Assembly: GCA_963699345.1 (NCBI GenBank)
Contig: CAVOTL010000005.1
Coordinates: forward strand, 992,001-1,056,000
Length of the DNA: 64,000 nucleotides
Direction: 5' to 3'
Source of the DNA: Bog-756 sp963699345
GTDB lineage: Bacteria > Actinomycetota > Acidimicrobiia > Acidimicrobiales > RAAP-2
Shown here: positions 32,906-42,672 of the stretch, in pieces
Layout of the letters: each line of letters starts with the position of its first letter
Position numbering within the stretch: the stretch's first letter is position 1
The notes under the pieces: model-generated
What the model saw: only the letters and a program-made list of their open reading frames with translations
Database searches by the model: none
Told to the model about the DNA's origin: nothing
Position numbers and translations under genes: made by a program

Positions 32906-33553
32906 TCAGTCGAAGATGGGACCGACGTCGCGGGTGCGCTTGAGCTCGTAGAAGCCGGGGGTCCCGGCGACCAGCAGCACACCGTCCCACAGGCGTCCGG
33001 CGGCCTCCCCCTTCGGGGCCGGGGTCACCACCGGGCCGAAGAAGGCGACGCCCCCGACGGCGATGACCGGCGTGCCGACATCCATGCCCACCTGGTCCAT
33101 ACCCCGGTGGTGGGAGGCCTTGACCGCCTCGTCGTAGGCGTCGGTGTCCATGGCGTCGGCCAGGTCCGTGGGAAGGCCGACCTCGGCCAGTGCCTTCTCG
33201 ACGGTGCCCCGGTCGAGCTCCTCGCCGCCGAGGTGCCGGTGGGTGCCGAGGGCGGTGTAGAGCGGCAGGACCACGTCGGACCCGTGGGCCTGCTCGGCGG
33301 CCACCACCACGCGCACCGGCCCCCAGGCCTTGGACAGCAGCTCGCGGTACTCGTCGGAGAGATCCTCCTTGTCGGCGTTGAGGTAGGCGAGCGACATCAC
33401 GTGCCAGTGCACGTCGATCTCCCGCACCTCGGCGGCGTTCAGGATCCAGCGCGACGAGATCCACGCCCACGGGCAGAGCGGATCGAACCAGAAGTCGGCG
33501 ACGGCCCGGACGCCGGTGGCGGTCGTCTCGGGGCTGGCGGTGGTGGTGGTCAC
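32906..33553 (-). CDS. DsbA-family oxidoreductase, Rv2466c-like, with CPWA active site
   Basis: A 215-residue thioredoxin-fold protein with a helical insertion. FWFDPLCPWAWISSRWIL near the N-terminus and HVMSLAYLN closely follow the mycobacterial mycothiol-dependent nitroreductase Rv2466c, but its CPWC motif is CPWA here: Cys27 is kept and the resolving position is Ala30. A monothiol mechanism with mycothiol is therefore likely. GTG 33553 has AGGAG seven bases upstream. It would act in the cytosol in thiol redox or nitro-compound reduction; the latter is extrapolated. Confidence 0.85.
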   Translation of the reverse strand: MTTTTASPETTATGVRAVADFWFDPLCPWAWISSRWILNAAEVREIDVHWHVMSLAYLNADKEDLSDEYRELLSKAWGPVRVVVAAEQAHGSDVVLPLYTALGTHRHLGGEELDRGTVEKALAEVGLPTDLADAMDTDAYDEAVKASHHRGMDQVGMDVGTPVIAVGGVAFFGPVVTPAPKGEAAGRLWDGVLLVAGTPGFYELKRTRDVGPIFD

Positions 33554-33705
33554 GGTGGCACTCCTCTTTCGTGTTTCGTGGCGGTCTGGCGCATCGGGAG
33601 CGTACCGATCCGGCTCGGCGGTGTCCCTCGTCCGTACAACGCCGTACCCACGTCCGGTGTTCCCCGAACGGGAGGAGTCGGAGTCCGTCGGAGGATCCCG
33701 TCGGA

Positions 33706-34503
33706 TCAGGACCCGGCGCGGGCGGACCAGCGGCCACCCCGGCGCTCGACCGTCACCGCCACGCCGAACGCATCCGACACCCAGGCGTCGGTCAGCACCT
33801 CCCCGACCGGCCCCGACGCCACCATCCGGCCGTTGCGCAGCAGGGCGGCGTGGGTGATACCGGGGGGCAGCTCCTCCAGATGGTGGGTGACGAGGAGGAG
33901 GGGGGGTACCTCGGGATCGGCGGCCAGGGCCGCCAGGCGGCCGAGCAGACCCTCCCGGGCCCCGAGGTCGAGGCCGGCGGCGGGTTCGTCCATCAGGATC
34001 AGCTCCGGGTCACCCATCAGCGCCCGGGCGAGGAGGACCTGTTGACGCTCCCCTTCCGAGAGCTGGCCGAAGGGCCGGGCCGCGAAGGCCCCGCCGCCGA
34101 ACCCGGCGTCGGCCAGCAGCCGGGCCGCCCGGTCACGGTCGTCGTCGGAGTACTCGTGCCACCAGGTCTCGAGGGCGGCATGGCGCCCGGTCAGCACCAC
34201 GTCGAGGGCCGCCTGCGCGGGTCGCAGGGTACGGCCGACCGAGGCGCTCACCACGGTGATGCGCCGGCGCAGCTCCCGCATGTCCACCCGGCCCAACGTC
34301 TCCCCCAGGATCTCGACCGTCCCGCGGGTCGGCCAGAGGCCGGCGCCCACCACCCGCAGCAGCGTCGTCTTGCCGGACCCGTTGGGGCCGAGCAGCGCCC
34401 ACCGCTCACCCGACCGCACCGTCCAGGCGATGTCGTCGAGGATGGCCGTGCCGTCGCGCACGATCGCCACCCCGTCCAGGCGGACCACCGGCCCGTGGGT
34501 CAC
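33706..34503 (-). CDS. ABC transporter ATP-binding protein
   Basis: A 265-residue ATPase with Walker A LLGPNGSGKTT (39-47), signature QLSEGERQQVLLARAL, Walker B LILMDEPAAGLDL and H-loop VTHHLEEL. It resembles the YlmA/ModF-like stand-alone ATPases and metal-transport ATPases. No permease gene is adjacent, so it either pairs with a distant permease or acts in a soluble role. GTG start at 34503. Confidence 0.88.
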   Translation of the reverse strand: MTHGPVVRLDGVAIVRDGTAILDDIAWTVRSGERWALLGPNGSGKTTLLRVVGAGLWPTRGTVEILGETLGRVDMRELRRRITVVSASVGRTLRPAQAALDVVLTGRHAALETWWHEYSDDDRDRAARLLADAGFGGGAFAARPFGQLSEGERQQVLLARALMGDPELILMDEPAAGLDLGAREGLLGRLAALAADPEVPPLLLVTHHLEELPPGITHAALLRNGRMVASGPVGEVLTDAWVSDAFGVAVTVERRGGRWSARAGS

Positions 34504-34614
34504 CGGTCGGCCCCGATCGACGTCCGGGCATGGTCGACCGCTGTTCGCCGACCACCGCGGATCACACCCATACCCTCATCCTGACAGGGTGCCCGCCGCC
34601 GCTCGGACCCCCGG

Positions 34615-35115
34615 TCAGCAGGTGCAGGGACCGACGCCCGACGACCGGCAGGCCGAGATGGCGTCGGCGCCCAGGCCGCCCGGGCAGTCGGACCGGAACG
34701 GCGTCTCGGCGGCGATGGCACAGACCATGTGGGCCGACACCTCGAGGGTGGCGGCGATGGCGTCGATGGTCATGCCCTCCCGGAGCGTGGCGTAGACGAC
34801 GGCCCGACGGAGGCGGTGTCGGGCCTCGAACAGCCGGGTGATGGCCGCTTCGGTGGCTCGACGTGCCGACAGCGGTGGCACGTCGGCCAACGCCTCGCAG
34901 AGGCTGGCCCCCGCCTCCACCTTCTCCGCCCCGTGGAGGAGCATGGCCTCGTACCGCTCGAGCTCTTGTCGCAGATCACGGTTCGCGGACAGCATGGCCC
35001 GGAGGGCGCCGTCGAGGTCGATGTCGCCGGCCGAGCCGGCACGCGGGCCGGTACCCGTGTCCCCGTCAGGATCGTCCCCCACCCGCACGGAGCCGGTGTC
35101 TGTCGTCTGCGCCAC
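34615..35115 (-). CDS. Helix-turn-helix-like protein, paralogue of 5636-6022
   Basis: A 166-residue protein. After an acidic, glycine-rich tail (about 1-35), a helical stretch contains ATEAAITRLFEARHRLRRAV and an HTH-like end IAATLEVSAHMVCAIAAE, matching the protein at 5636-6022 in the same order. The C-terminal 30 residues add five cysteines, ending GPCTC, which could bind metal. GTG 35115 has GAGG just upstream. The function is unknown; I infer a small regulator family present at least twice in this genome. Confidence 0.6.
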   Translation of the reverse strand: MAQTTDTGSVRVGDDPDGDTGTGPRAGSAGDIDLDGALRAMLSANRDLRQELERYEAMLLHGAEKVEAGASLCEALADVPPLSARRATEAAITRLFEARHRLRRAVVYATLREGMTIDAIAATLEVSAHMVCAIAAETPFRSDCPGGLGADAISACRSSGVGPCTC

Positions 35116-35289
35116 GTCGTCCTCACTTCGGCGTTCCCCGGCCGGGCTTCCCGCTCCGACTCCCGTGTATCGGCCCTGGCGCAAAACCCCTTGAATGCGA
35201 TCGCCGATAGCAGTCGAACCGGGGACTCGGCTGGTATGGGCGCAGGAGTGGGGATCGTGCCCAGCGCTCTCGATGCCGCGCGTCTTCGA

Positions 35290-36540
35290 TCAGGTCGCCA
35301 GGATCACCACCGTCAGGAGCAGGATCGTCGTCACGCTCGCGCCCAGGCCGAGCCCCACCGTCCGTTTCGACGGAAGAACGCGATGCCGGAGCGGGTTCTC
35401 GACGTACCGGTAGCCCACGACCGTGAGCACCACCGAGAGGACGAGGGCCGGTGCCTTCACGCTCCAGAAGCTGGCGCTGCCCGCCGCCTGGGAGAAGACG
35501 ACCAGGAGCGGCCAGTGCCACAGGTAGAGCGAGTACGAACGCCTGCCGAGCCAGCGGAACGGAGCGGTCCCGATGACCGATTCGACCCCCCACCGCGGTA
35601 CGACGGTTCCCCCGACGACGATCATCCCGGCCCCGATGACCGGCACCGCCACCCGCCAGCCCGGAAATCCGTTGGTCAACGGACCGAAGGCCGTCGACGT
35701 CAACGGGGTGAACAGGAGGGCGGAACCCAGGACGAGGCCCATCCCCGCCCACGTGGCCACCGCCGCCACCCACTTCGGGATCCCCGACAGCCAGGGTGTC
35801 GCGACCGCGATGAGAGCCCCGAGGGCGAGTTCCCAGGCCCTGGTGACCGGGGAGACGAAGGCCCATCCCTGATCGGTCCCGGTCTGGACGATCGACAGGG
35901 TGTACGAGACGACGATGACCACGACCAGCCCGACGGCCAGGCGCACCCGGAACGACGGGCCTCGCCGCACCCGGGCCATGAGGAGGAAGAGGGCGGGGTA
36001 GACGATGTAGAACTGCTCCTCCACGGCCAGCGACCAGAAGTTCCCGAAGACGGGAAACGGATTCCAGCTGGGGAAGAAGTAACGGAAATTGAAGGCGAAC
36101 GCCGCCGCCCACCGACCCTCGCCGGCGGCCTCGGCACCGAACCGCGGTCCGGAGACGGCGAACGTCGCCGCCACCATCACGAGGATGACCAGGAGGGCCG
36201 CCGGCAGGATACGACGGCTCCGACGGGCGTAGAAGTCCATGAGTGACGTGCGCCCGGTGCCGCTCCGCTCCCGGAGCAGCAGCCCGGTGATCACGAATCC
36301 GGAGATCACGAAGAACACGTCGACACCGACGTAGCCACCCCCGAACCGGGGGACGCCGTAGTGGACGAAGACGACGAGGGTCACGGCGACGGCCCGCAGG
36401 CCCTCCACGTCGGGCCGCCACGCCCGATCACCGGGGCTGGTTCCCGCCTCGTCGCCGGTGTCGAGGAACCGCTGATCCTCCCCACGGATGTCCACGACTG
36501 AACTGTCGCCACCCACCGTCGCCGAAAACATCGACGTCAC
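35290..36540 (-). CDS. Acyltransferase 3 (OafA/YrhL-like), membrane domain only
   Basis: A 416-residue integral membrane O-acyltransferase. It has the RPDVEGLRAVAV start, GGYVGVDVFFVISGF and FWSLAVEEQFYIVYP, then about ten TM helices ending SYSLYLWHWPLLVVF and YRYVENPLRHR. The SGNH domain found at the C-terminus of many OafA proteins is missing, so it is the short form. It would acetylate or acylate a cell-surface sugar. The first 40 residues are polar and cytoplasmic. GTG 36540 or ATG 36531 are both possible starts. Confidence 0.87.
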   Translation of the reverse strand: MTSMFSATVGGDSSVVDIRGEDQRFLDTGDEAGTSPGDRAWRPDVEGLRAVAVTLVVFVHYGVPRFGGGYVGVDVFFVISGFVITGLLLRERSGTGRTSLMDFYARRSRRILPAALLVILVMVAATFAVSGPRFGAEAAGEGRWAAAFAFNFRYFFPSWNPFPVFGNFWSLAVEEQFYIVYPALFLLMARVRRGPSFRVRLAVGLVVVIVVSYTLSIVQTGTDQGWAFVSPVTRAWELALGALIAVATPWLSGIPKWVAAVATWAGMGLVLGSALLFTPLTSTAFGPLTNGFPGWRVAVPVIGAGMIVVGGTVVPRWGVESVIGTAPFRWLGRRSYSLYLWHWPLLVVFSQAAGSASFWSVKAPALVLSVVLTVVGYRYVENPLRHRVLPSKRTVGLGLGASVTTILLLTVVILAT

Positions 36541-36710
36541 CCCGGGTGGTCGATCCGGATCAGATGCTCCCGATCAGCCCGGGCGAACGGGCGTGGACCC
36601 GCCCGACGGTACCCGGGACAGGCTGGCGCCGGCCTACCTCGTCAAGCCACCGGCAGCCCCACCGGAACGGCGCAGGACCCCCGCGGACGGCGACCGCCGG
36701 GGGCATCGAC

Positions 36711-36725
36711 GGGGCCTGCGGCCCC
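36711..36725 (-). terminator. Hairpin after ychF
   Basis: GGGGCC-TGC-GGCCCC lies six bases after the ychF stop on the minus strand. The remainder of 36541-36710 upstream of the acyltransferase gene shows no feature I can support. Confidence 0.5.
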
Positions 36726-36731
36726 GCGCCG

Positions 36732-37817
<1,086 letters not shown>

Positions 37818-37907
37818 GGGTGCTTCCTCCGATGTCGCCGACGGGCCCGACCGGCCCGCGGCAGCATCGAGCGTACGCGATGCCGACCGGAGCGGTGACC
37901 GGGGCAC

Positions 37908-38639
37908 TCAGTCCAGCGGAGCCACCAGGTACTCGCTCATGGTCGAGCTGCGCAGCCGGCCGAGGTCGAGACAGGCCGACACGCTGTCCAGCATCCGGGT
38001 GACGTTGGCGGCCAGTTCCTCGTCGCTCGTGGCGTTGAAGAACAGCTTGGGGTCGGCCACGTGCTCGGCGGAGGGCCAGCCCTCCTCGACGATCCCGTCG
38101 ATCTCGGGGGCTCCGTCGGTGAGCGCCCGGACGACCTCGTTGCGGACGTACCGGGTCCGGGGTTGCAGCTCACCCGACACCGGCGACTGCGTGCCGTGCC
38201 ACCGGGTGATCCACTCGCGGTAGTCGAGGCCCTCGGGTCGATGGATGAGGGCCACCGTGAGCACGCCGGGCGAGCGCTCGCCGTTCGGCCAGTCGCGCGG
38301 TGCGGCGTACGGGGTGGTGCCGTAATCGTCGTAGAGGGACTCGACCACCAGGTACGACGCCGTCGTCGCCTTGAGGTCGGCCAGCGCCTCGTCGATGCCG
38401 GCCGTGCGCTCGTAGCAGTCGAGCCACATCGACACCTCCGCCACGTGGGGGGCCTCACCCGCCGGTGCCGGAGCCGGGGAGGGTGCGGCCGCGGCCGCCG
38501 AGTCGTGGACGTTGAAGGTGGCCGCCCGAGCCCCGGCACCGTGGAGTCGGGGGAGGGTGTCCTCCAGCAGCTGGTGGCGCAGCGCGTCGCCCGACTCGCC
38601 GTCGTCGGGACCCCAGACCAGGGCGATGACCTTCTCCAT
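37908..38639 (-). CDS. EthD-like dimeric alpha-beta barrel protein
   Basis: A 243-residue protein with two ferredoxin-like repeats. The second contains RPEGLDYREWITRWHGTQSP, the EthD-type W-x-x-H motif, followed by RYVRNEVVRAL. Proteins of this family assist degradation or modification of small organic molecules; catalytic activity is often unproven. It starts nine bases after the AhpD-like gene, so the two are co-transcribed. Confidence 0.75.
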   Translation of the reverse strand: MEKVIALVWGPDDGESGDALRHQLLEDTLPRLHGAGARAATFNVHDSAAAAAPSPAPAPAGEAPHVAEVSMWLDCYERTAGIDEALADLKATTASYLVVESLYDDYGTTPYAAPRDWPNGERSPGVLTVALIHRPEGLDYREWITRWHGTQSPVSGELQPRTRYVRNEVVRALTDGAPEIDGIVEEGWPSAEHVADPKLFFNATSDEELAANVTRMLDSVSACLDLGRLRSSTMSEYLVAPLD

Positions 38640-38648
38640 CCTCCGGCC

Positions 38649-39170
38649 TCAGGCCCGGACGGCCGGGGCGTCGTGGACGGCCGGCACCCGGCAGGCGCCG
38701 TCGATGTCGAAGACCTGGTTGAACCGGCCGAGGGCCAACCACGATCCGACGCACAGGGCCAGGTCGACCAATTCGTCGTCGCTGAACGCGTCGTGGCACC
38801 GGGCCCAGAACTCGGCGTCCATGTGCGTGTGGTCCGTGGCGTAGCGGCGGGCGAACTCGGCGGCCAGCCGCTCGCGGGCGGTCAGGGAGTCGTCGTCGCT
38901 CCCGACCGCCGCATAGAACGACTCCGGCACCTCGTCGGGGGACGCCCCCCGGGACGGCACGTCACGGGCGGTCCGCCAGTCGAGGCACAGCGCGCACTCG
39001 TTGATGCGGGCCATGGTGATGCGGGCGGCCTCGAACTCGCGCAACGACAGGTCCGAGTGCTCGTACACGGCTGACGAGTAGCCGGCCGCGGCCGCCGTGA
39101 GCTCGGGCGCCAGGGCCGTCCACACGTGGATCAGCGGATCCTGGCCATCGGGCACGGTCACGTTCGGCAT
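38649..39170 (-). CDS. Carboxymuconolactone decarboxylase/AhpD-family protein
   Basis: A 173-residue helical protein with the AhpD-like redox segment INECALCLDWRTA (Cys-x-x-Cys), though the usual downstream His is Asp-Trp here. It may act in peroxide reduction or as a decarboxylase-like enzyme. ATG 39170 has GGAGG at normal spacing. First gene of a pair with the EthD-like gene. Confidence 0.8.
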   Translation of the reverse strand: MPNVTVPDGQDPLIHVWTALAPELTAAAAGYSSAVYEHSDLSLREFEAARITMARINECALCLDWRTARDVPSRGASPDEVPESFYAAVGSDDDSLTARERLAAEFARRYATDHTHMDAEFWARCHDAFSDDELVDLALCVGSWLALGRFNQVFDIDGACRVPAVHDAPAVRA

Positions 39171-39213
39171 CGGGTCCTCCTCGACGGGTCGACCCCCGCG
39201 GCCGACGGGGGCG

Positions 39214-39552
39214 TCACGGGGCGGTGGTGTCCGGGAGCCGCCGCAGGACGCGTCCGGCGAGCCCCGACACGTACTGCTCCCACCGCCGGTCGCCGAGCAG
39301 CCAGAGCCACAGCTCGCGGTGGGTGGAGACCACGATCTCCACGAAGTCCTCCCGCGTGCAGCCGGCGGGCTCGAGGGCCGGCTGCCACCGGCTCCACAGC
39401 CACACCCCCACGCACAGGTCGTCGGAGAACCCCGCCCGCCAGTCCTCGCCGGCCAGCAGGGCGTCCCGGAGGGAGACCCGGAGGTCCTCGGGCTCCTCGG
39501 GAATCTCGAGCCGGGGTCCCCCGGCCGCCGCCTCGTCGTCCTCGTCGGTCAC
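39214..39552 (-). CDS. Hypothetical protein, Trp-rich
   Basis: A 112-residue soluble protein with an acidic N-terminus and several tryptophans (CVGVWLWSRW, STHRELWLWLLGDRRWEQY). No family recognised. GTG 39552 follows a TAGCGT box by seven bases, a leaderless pattern shared with other genes here. It sits between the sulfur operon and the AhpD-like gene, on the same strand. Confidence 0.6.
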   Translation of the reverse strand: MTDEDDEAAAGGPRLEIPEEPEDLRVSLRDALLAGEDWRAGFSDDLCVGVWLWSRWQPALEPAGCTREDFVEIVVSTHRELWLWLLGDRRWEQYVSGLAGRVLRRLPDTTAP

Positions 39553-39590
39553 CGGTCCCACGCTACCGCCCCGGAGACCGCCCGTCCCGC

Positions 39591-40868
39591 TCAACGCTCG
39601 GCCACCACGGGAGCCCGGTCGGTCTCGTCGTAGTGGGCCACGTGCTCGGCGTAGTCGATGAACAGCGGGGCGTCGGGGTCGAACGGCCGACGCAGGCTCT
39701 CGAAGGCCACCTTCTTGTCGAAGGCGTCGAGCTTGACCAGGGCCCCGGGATTGTCGAGCTCCCGGAAGTCGAGCCGGCCGCGGGCGTTGTCGAGGGCCCG
39801 GTGGCCGCGCTCGGTGCGCACCAGCACGCTGCTCCAGCCGTCGATGGACCCCACGCTGCCCACGGACAGGTCGGCGCTGCGGCCGAGGAAGTCGGCGCAC
39901 TCGTCGCAGCCCTTCAGTGCCGCCCCGTGGAAGTGCTTGATGGGCTCGTCGACGGCCAGCTCACCGTCGCGGTACTCCACGATCATGCGGCCGCGGATCA
40001 CGTCCACCTTGGACACCCGGCCGATGTCGATGCCGCGCTCCCGCTCGAGCAGCTCGAGCATCAGTCCGCGGTAGTCGAAGCTCTTGGTGCACAGCAGGGC
40101 GATGGTCAGCACCACGGCGTCGATGCGGTGGGCCCCGGTGGGCCAGCGCCGGGACTGCATGGCCCGGATGCCCTGGATCTCGCACGGCGTGCCGACCACC
40201 GCGATGCGCGGTTTGGGCGGCAAGTCGTAGCGCGACAGGTCCAGTTCGGCCAGGGCCATCGTCTGGTTGTAGAACGAGCCGGCCGACGCGGTGATCTCCT
40301 TGGCCGTGGTGGCCAGGTGGGCGACACCCTTCCAGGGTTCCTCGGGGTCGTCACTCGGCCGGGTCACCAGGGCTCCGTCGATGTCGCCGGCGGCGAGGGC
40401 GGCGATAAGCAGGGCCGACACCACACCGCCGTCCTGGGCCCCGTCGGGACGGGCGCCGGCCCGCACGGCGTAGGCCTCGGTGACGGCACCGAGACCGTCA
40501 CCGGGGGGTCCACCGGTGATCTTCCAGTAGGTGTCGCTGGCATCCACCCGCTCCACCGACTCGTCGACCCCGGCGCCGGGGTCGGCCCCGGGCACAGCGG
40601 TCGACGGTGGCCACAGGGCTTCGTAGCGCAGGCCGCCCCGGGGGCAGAAGTCCCAGCACAACGAGCAGCCGGTGCACATCTTCACCAGCTCCGGCAGGTC
40701 GGTGTCCTCGTTGATCCCGATGGAGTTGGACGGGCAGGCGGCCACACAGGTGCCGCACTGGATGCACCGCCCGGCGTCGATCACGCCGGCCTCCAGCTCG
40801 AAGAACCAGGTCTTGCCGGGTGGCTCCTCGATCCCGTTGATCTCCTGGCGGATGCGGTAGGCCTTCAT
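39591..40868 (-). CDS. FrhB/F420-dehydrogenase-beta-like iron-sulfur protein
   Basis: A 425-residue protein. The N-terminus has two 4Fe-4S ferredoxin motifs, CIQCGTCVAACP (Cys35/38/41/45) and CTGCSLCWDFCP (Cys65/68/71/75). The rest is the FrhB-type domain that binds FAD and F420 (GGVVSALLIAALAAGDIDGALV, VVGTPCEIQGIRAM, LLCTKSFDYRGL and the C-terminal KGCDECADFLGRSADLSVG with further cluster cysteines). This is the electron-input half of F420-dependent sulfite reductase and related enzymes. It overlaps the siroheme reductase gene by four bases. I infer that it passes electrons from F420H2 or ferredoxin to that reductase. Confidence 0.85.
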   Translation of the reverse strand: MKAYRIRQEINGIEEPPGKTWFFELEAGVIDAGRCIQCGTCVAACPSNSIGINEDTDLPELVKMCTGCSLCWDFCPRGGLRYEALWPPSTAVPGADPGAGVDESVERVDASDTYWKITGGPPGDGLGAVTEAYAVRAGARPDGAQDGGVVSALLIAALAAGDIDGALVTRPSDDPEEPWKGVAHLATTAKEITASAGSFYNQTMALAELDLSRYDLPPKPRIAVVGTPCEIQGIRAMQSRRWPTGAHRIDAVVLTIALLCTKSFDYRGLMLELLERERGIDIGRVSKVDVIRGRMIVEYRDGELAVDEPIKHFHGAALKGCDECADFLGRSADLSVGSVGSIDGWSSVLVRTERGHRALDNARGRLDFRELDNPGALVKLDAFDKKVAFESLRRPFDPDAPLFIDYAEHVAHYDETDRAPVVAER

Positions 40869-42655
40869 GCCCCGACCCCCGGCTTGGTGCCGAGGACGAC
40901 GGGGGTGCCGGTGCCCTCGGCGGCGAGCGTGGCGCGCAGGTCGTCGTTGGGGATACGACGGGCCCAGTTGGCGAACGGCTCGTCGGGCCGGCGCTCGGAC
41001 TGGTACCGCCGGACCACGCGCAACAGCGCGTCGGGCACGTCGTTGACGGGCCGGGCGTGCTCGATCCAGTCGATGAAGCCGGCATCGGCCCCGAGCGAGC
41101 CGCCCATCCCGATGTCGACGGCCTCGGACAGGTGGTTGCCGACGTGGGCGACATCGCCCCGGAAACCGATGTCGGCGATCTGGGGCTGGGCACAGCTGGC
41201 CGAGCAGCCCGAGAAGTGCATCCGGATCACCCCGGCGTCCTCTCCCTTGGGCGAGAACTCCCCGGGGGTCGGGTGGGAGCCCACCGGCTCACCGGCGAGC
41301 TGGTCGTCGAGGAAGCGGGCCCACTTGACGGCCCGCTCCTTGGTCTCGACGATGGCGTAGCGGCAGAACTCGGAGCCGGTGCAGGCCACCACCCCGCGGC
41401 TGAACGGGCCCGGGAAGGGTGAGTACTTGGCGAGCAGGTCCTCGGCGAGCAGGGCGTCGACCCGGTCACCGTGCACGCCGGTGAAGGTGATGTTCTGGTC
41501 GGTGCCCACCCGCAGCGTGCCGTCGCCGTAGGCGTCGGCCAGTCGGGCCGCCTCGACCAGCTCCATGCCCTGCATCCGGCCCACCGGCACCGAACAGCCC
41601 ACGTAGAAGTAGCCGTCCTCCTTCTGGTGGTGGACACCGACGTGGTCGCCCCGGTAGCGGCGGGTCAGCTCCTCCCCCGCCGGGACCAGCTCGAAGCGGG
41701 CCCGGGCGGCCAGCTCCTCGCGGAATCCCTCCGGGCCCAGCTCCTGGACGAGGTAGCGCATACGGGCGAGGCCGCGGTTCTCGCGGTTGCCGAGCTCGCC
41801 GAAGAGCTGGGCGATGGCCCGGGTGACTTCGACGGCCTGGTCCTGGGCCACGAACACGTCGATGTCCGAGGCCATCCGCTCGCCGTCGGACAGACCGCCG
41901 CCGACGAGCAGGTTGAACCCGAGCGACCCGTCGGTGCCCCGGGCCGGCCAGAGGCCGATGTCGTTGATCTCGGCCTGGGCGCAGTCCTCGGTGCAGCCCG
42001 ACACGGACATCTTGAACTTGCGGGGCAGGTTGGCGTACTCGCGGTTGCCGGTGAAGAACGCCGAGACCGCCCGGGCGACGGGCAGGGCGTCGAACGCCTC
42101 GTCGGCGTCGACCCCCGACACCGGGCAGCACAGCACGTTGCGGGCCGAGTCGCCGCAGGCCTGCACCGTGGTGAGTCCGACGGCGGCGAACCGGCGCCAG
42201 ATCCGTGGGATGTCCTCGATCCGGAGCCAGTGGATCTGCACCGTCTGGCGGGTGGTCAGGTCGGCGTAGCGGGAGCCGAACATCCGGGACTCGGTACCGT
42301 CGGGTCCCTCGCCGAAGGCGTCGGCGGCCACCCCGATCTCGCGGGCCTGCGGGGCGGTCAGGAAACCGCCCGGCACCTTCACCCGCATCATGAAGGCGTC
42401 GCCGCCCTGCTTCTGGGGGTAGATGCCGGCCCACTTGAGGCGCTCGACCTCGCCGGGGACCTTGGCGATACCGGCCGGACCCTCCTTCGAGTACGTGTCG
42501 ATGATGGCGTCGGCGATCTCGAGGGGATGGCGCTCGAGCTTGAAGCGCTCGATCTCGTTCAGCTCCCCGATCGTCCGGTAGGGGTTCACGAACGGCATCG
42601 GCCGGTCGGTCCCCCGCAGATGCAGCCCGTACAGCTCGTCGCGGTCCTTCGTCAC
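40865..42655 (-). CDS. Siroheme sulfite/nitrite reductase
   Basis: A 596-residue reductase with two tandem ferredoxin-like/siroheme repeats. The siroheme-4Fe-4S ligands are Cys425-x5-Cys431 (ACTGSEFC) and Cys484-x3-Cys488 (SGCSASC). The first repeat keeps non-ligand remnants (SGCTEDC). It reduces sulfite to sulfide, or nitrite to ammonia, with six electrons. The neighbouring cysH gene favours sulfite. It lies between cysH (17 bp upstream) and the FrhB-like gene (overlapping), so the three form one operon. GTG 42655 start. Confidence 0.88.
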   Translation of the reverse strand: MTKDRDELYGLHLRGTDRPMPFVNPYRTIGELNEIERFKLERHPLEIADAIIDTYSKEGPAGIAKVPGEVERLKWAGIYPQKQGGDAFMMRVKVPGGFLTAPQAREIGVAADAFGEGPDGTESRMFGSRYADLTTRQTVQIHWLRIEDIPRIWRRFAAVGLTTVQACGDSARNVLCCPVSGVDADEAFDALPVARAVSAFFTGNREYANLPRKFKMSVSGCTEDCAQAEINDIGLWPARGTDGSLGFNLLVGGGLSDGERMASDIDVFVAQDQAVEVTRAIAQLFGELGNRENRGLARMRYLVQELGPEGFREELAARARFELVPAGEELTRRYRGDHVGVHHQKEDGYFYVGCSVPVGRMQGMELVEAARLADAYGDGTLRVGTDQNITFTGVHGDRVDALLAEDLLAKYSPFPGPFSRGVVACTGSEFCRYAIVETKERAVKWARFLDDQLAGEPVGSHPTPGEFSPKGEDAGVIRMHFSGCSASCAQPQIADIGFRGDVAHVGNHLSEAVDIGMGGSLGADAGFIDWIEHARPVNDVPDALLRVVRRYQSERRPDEPFANWARRIPNDDLRATLAAEGTGTPVVLGTKPGVGA

Positions 42656-42672
42656 CTCAGCGGACGCTCATG

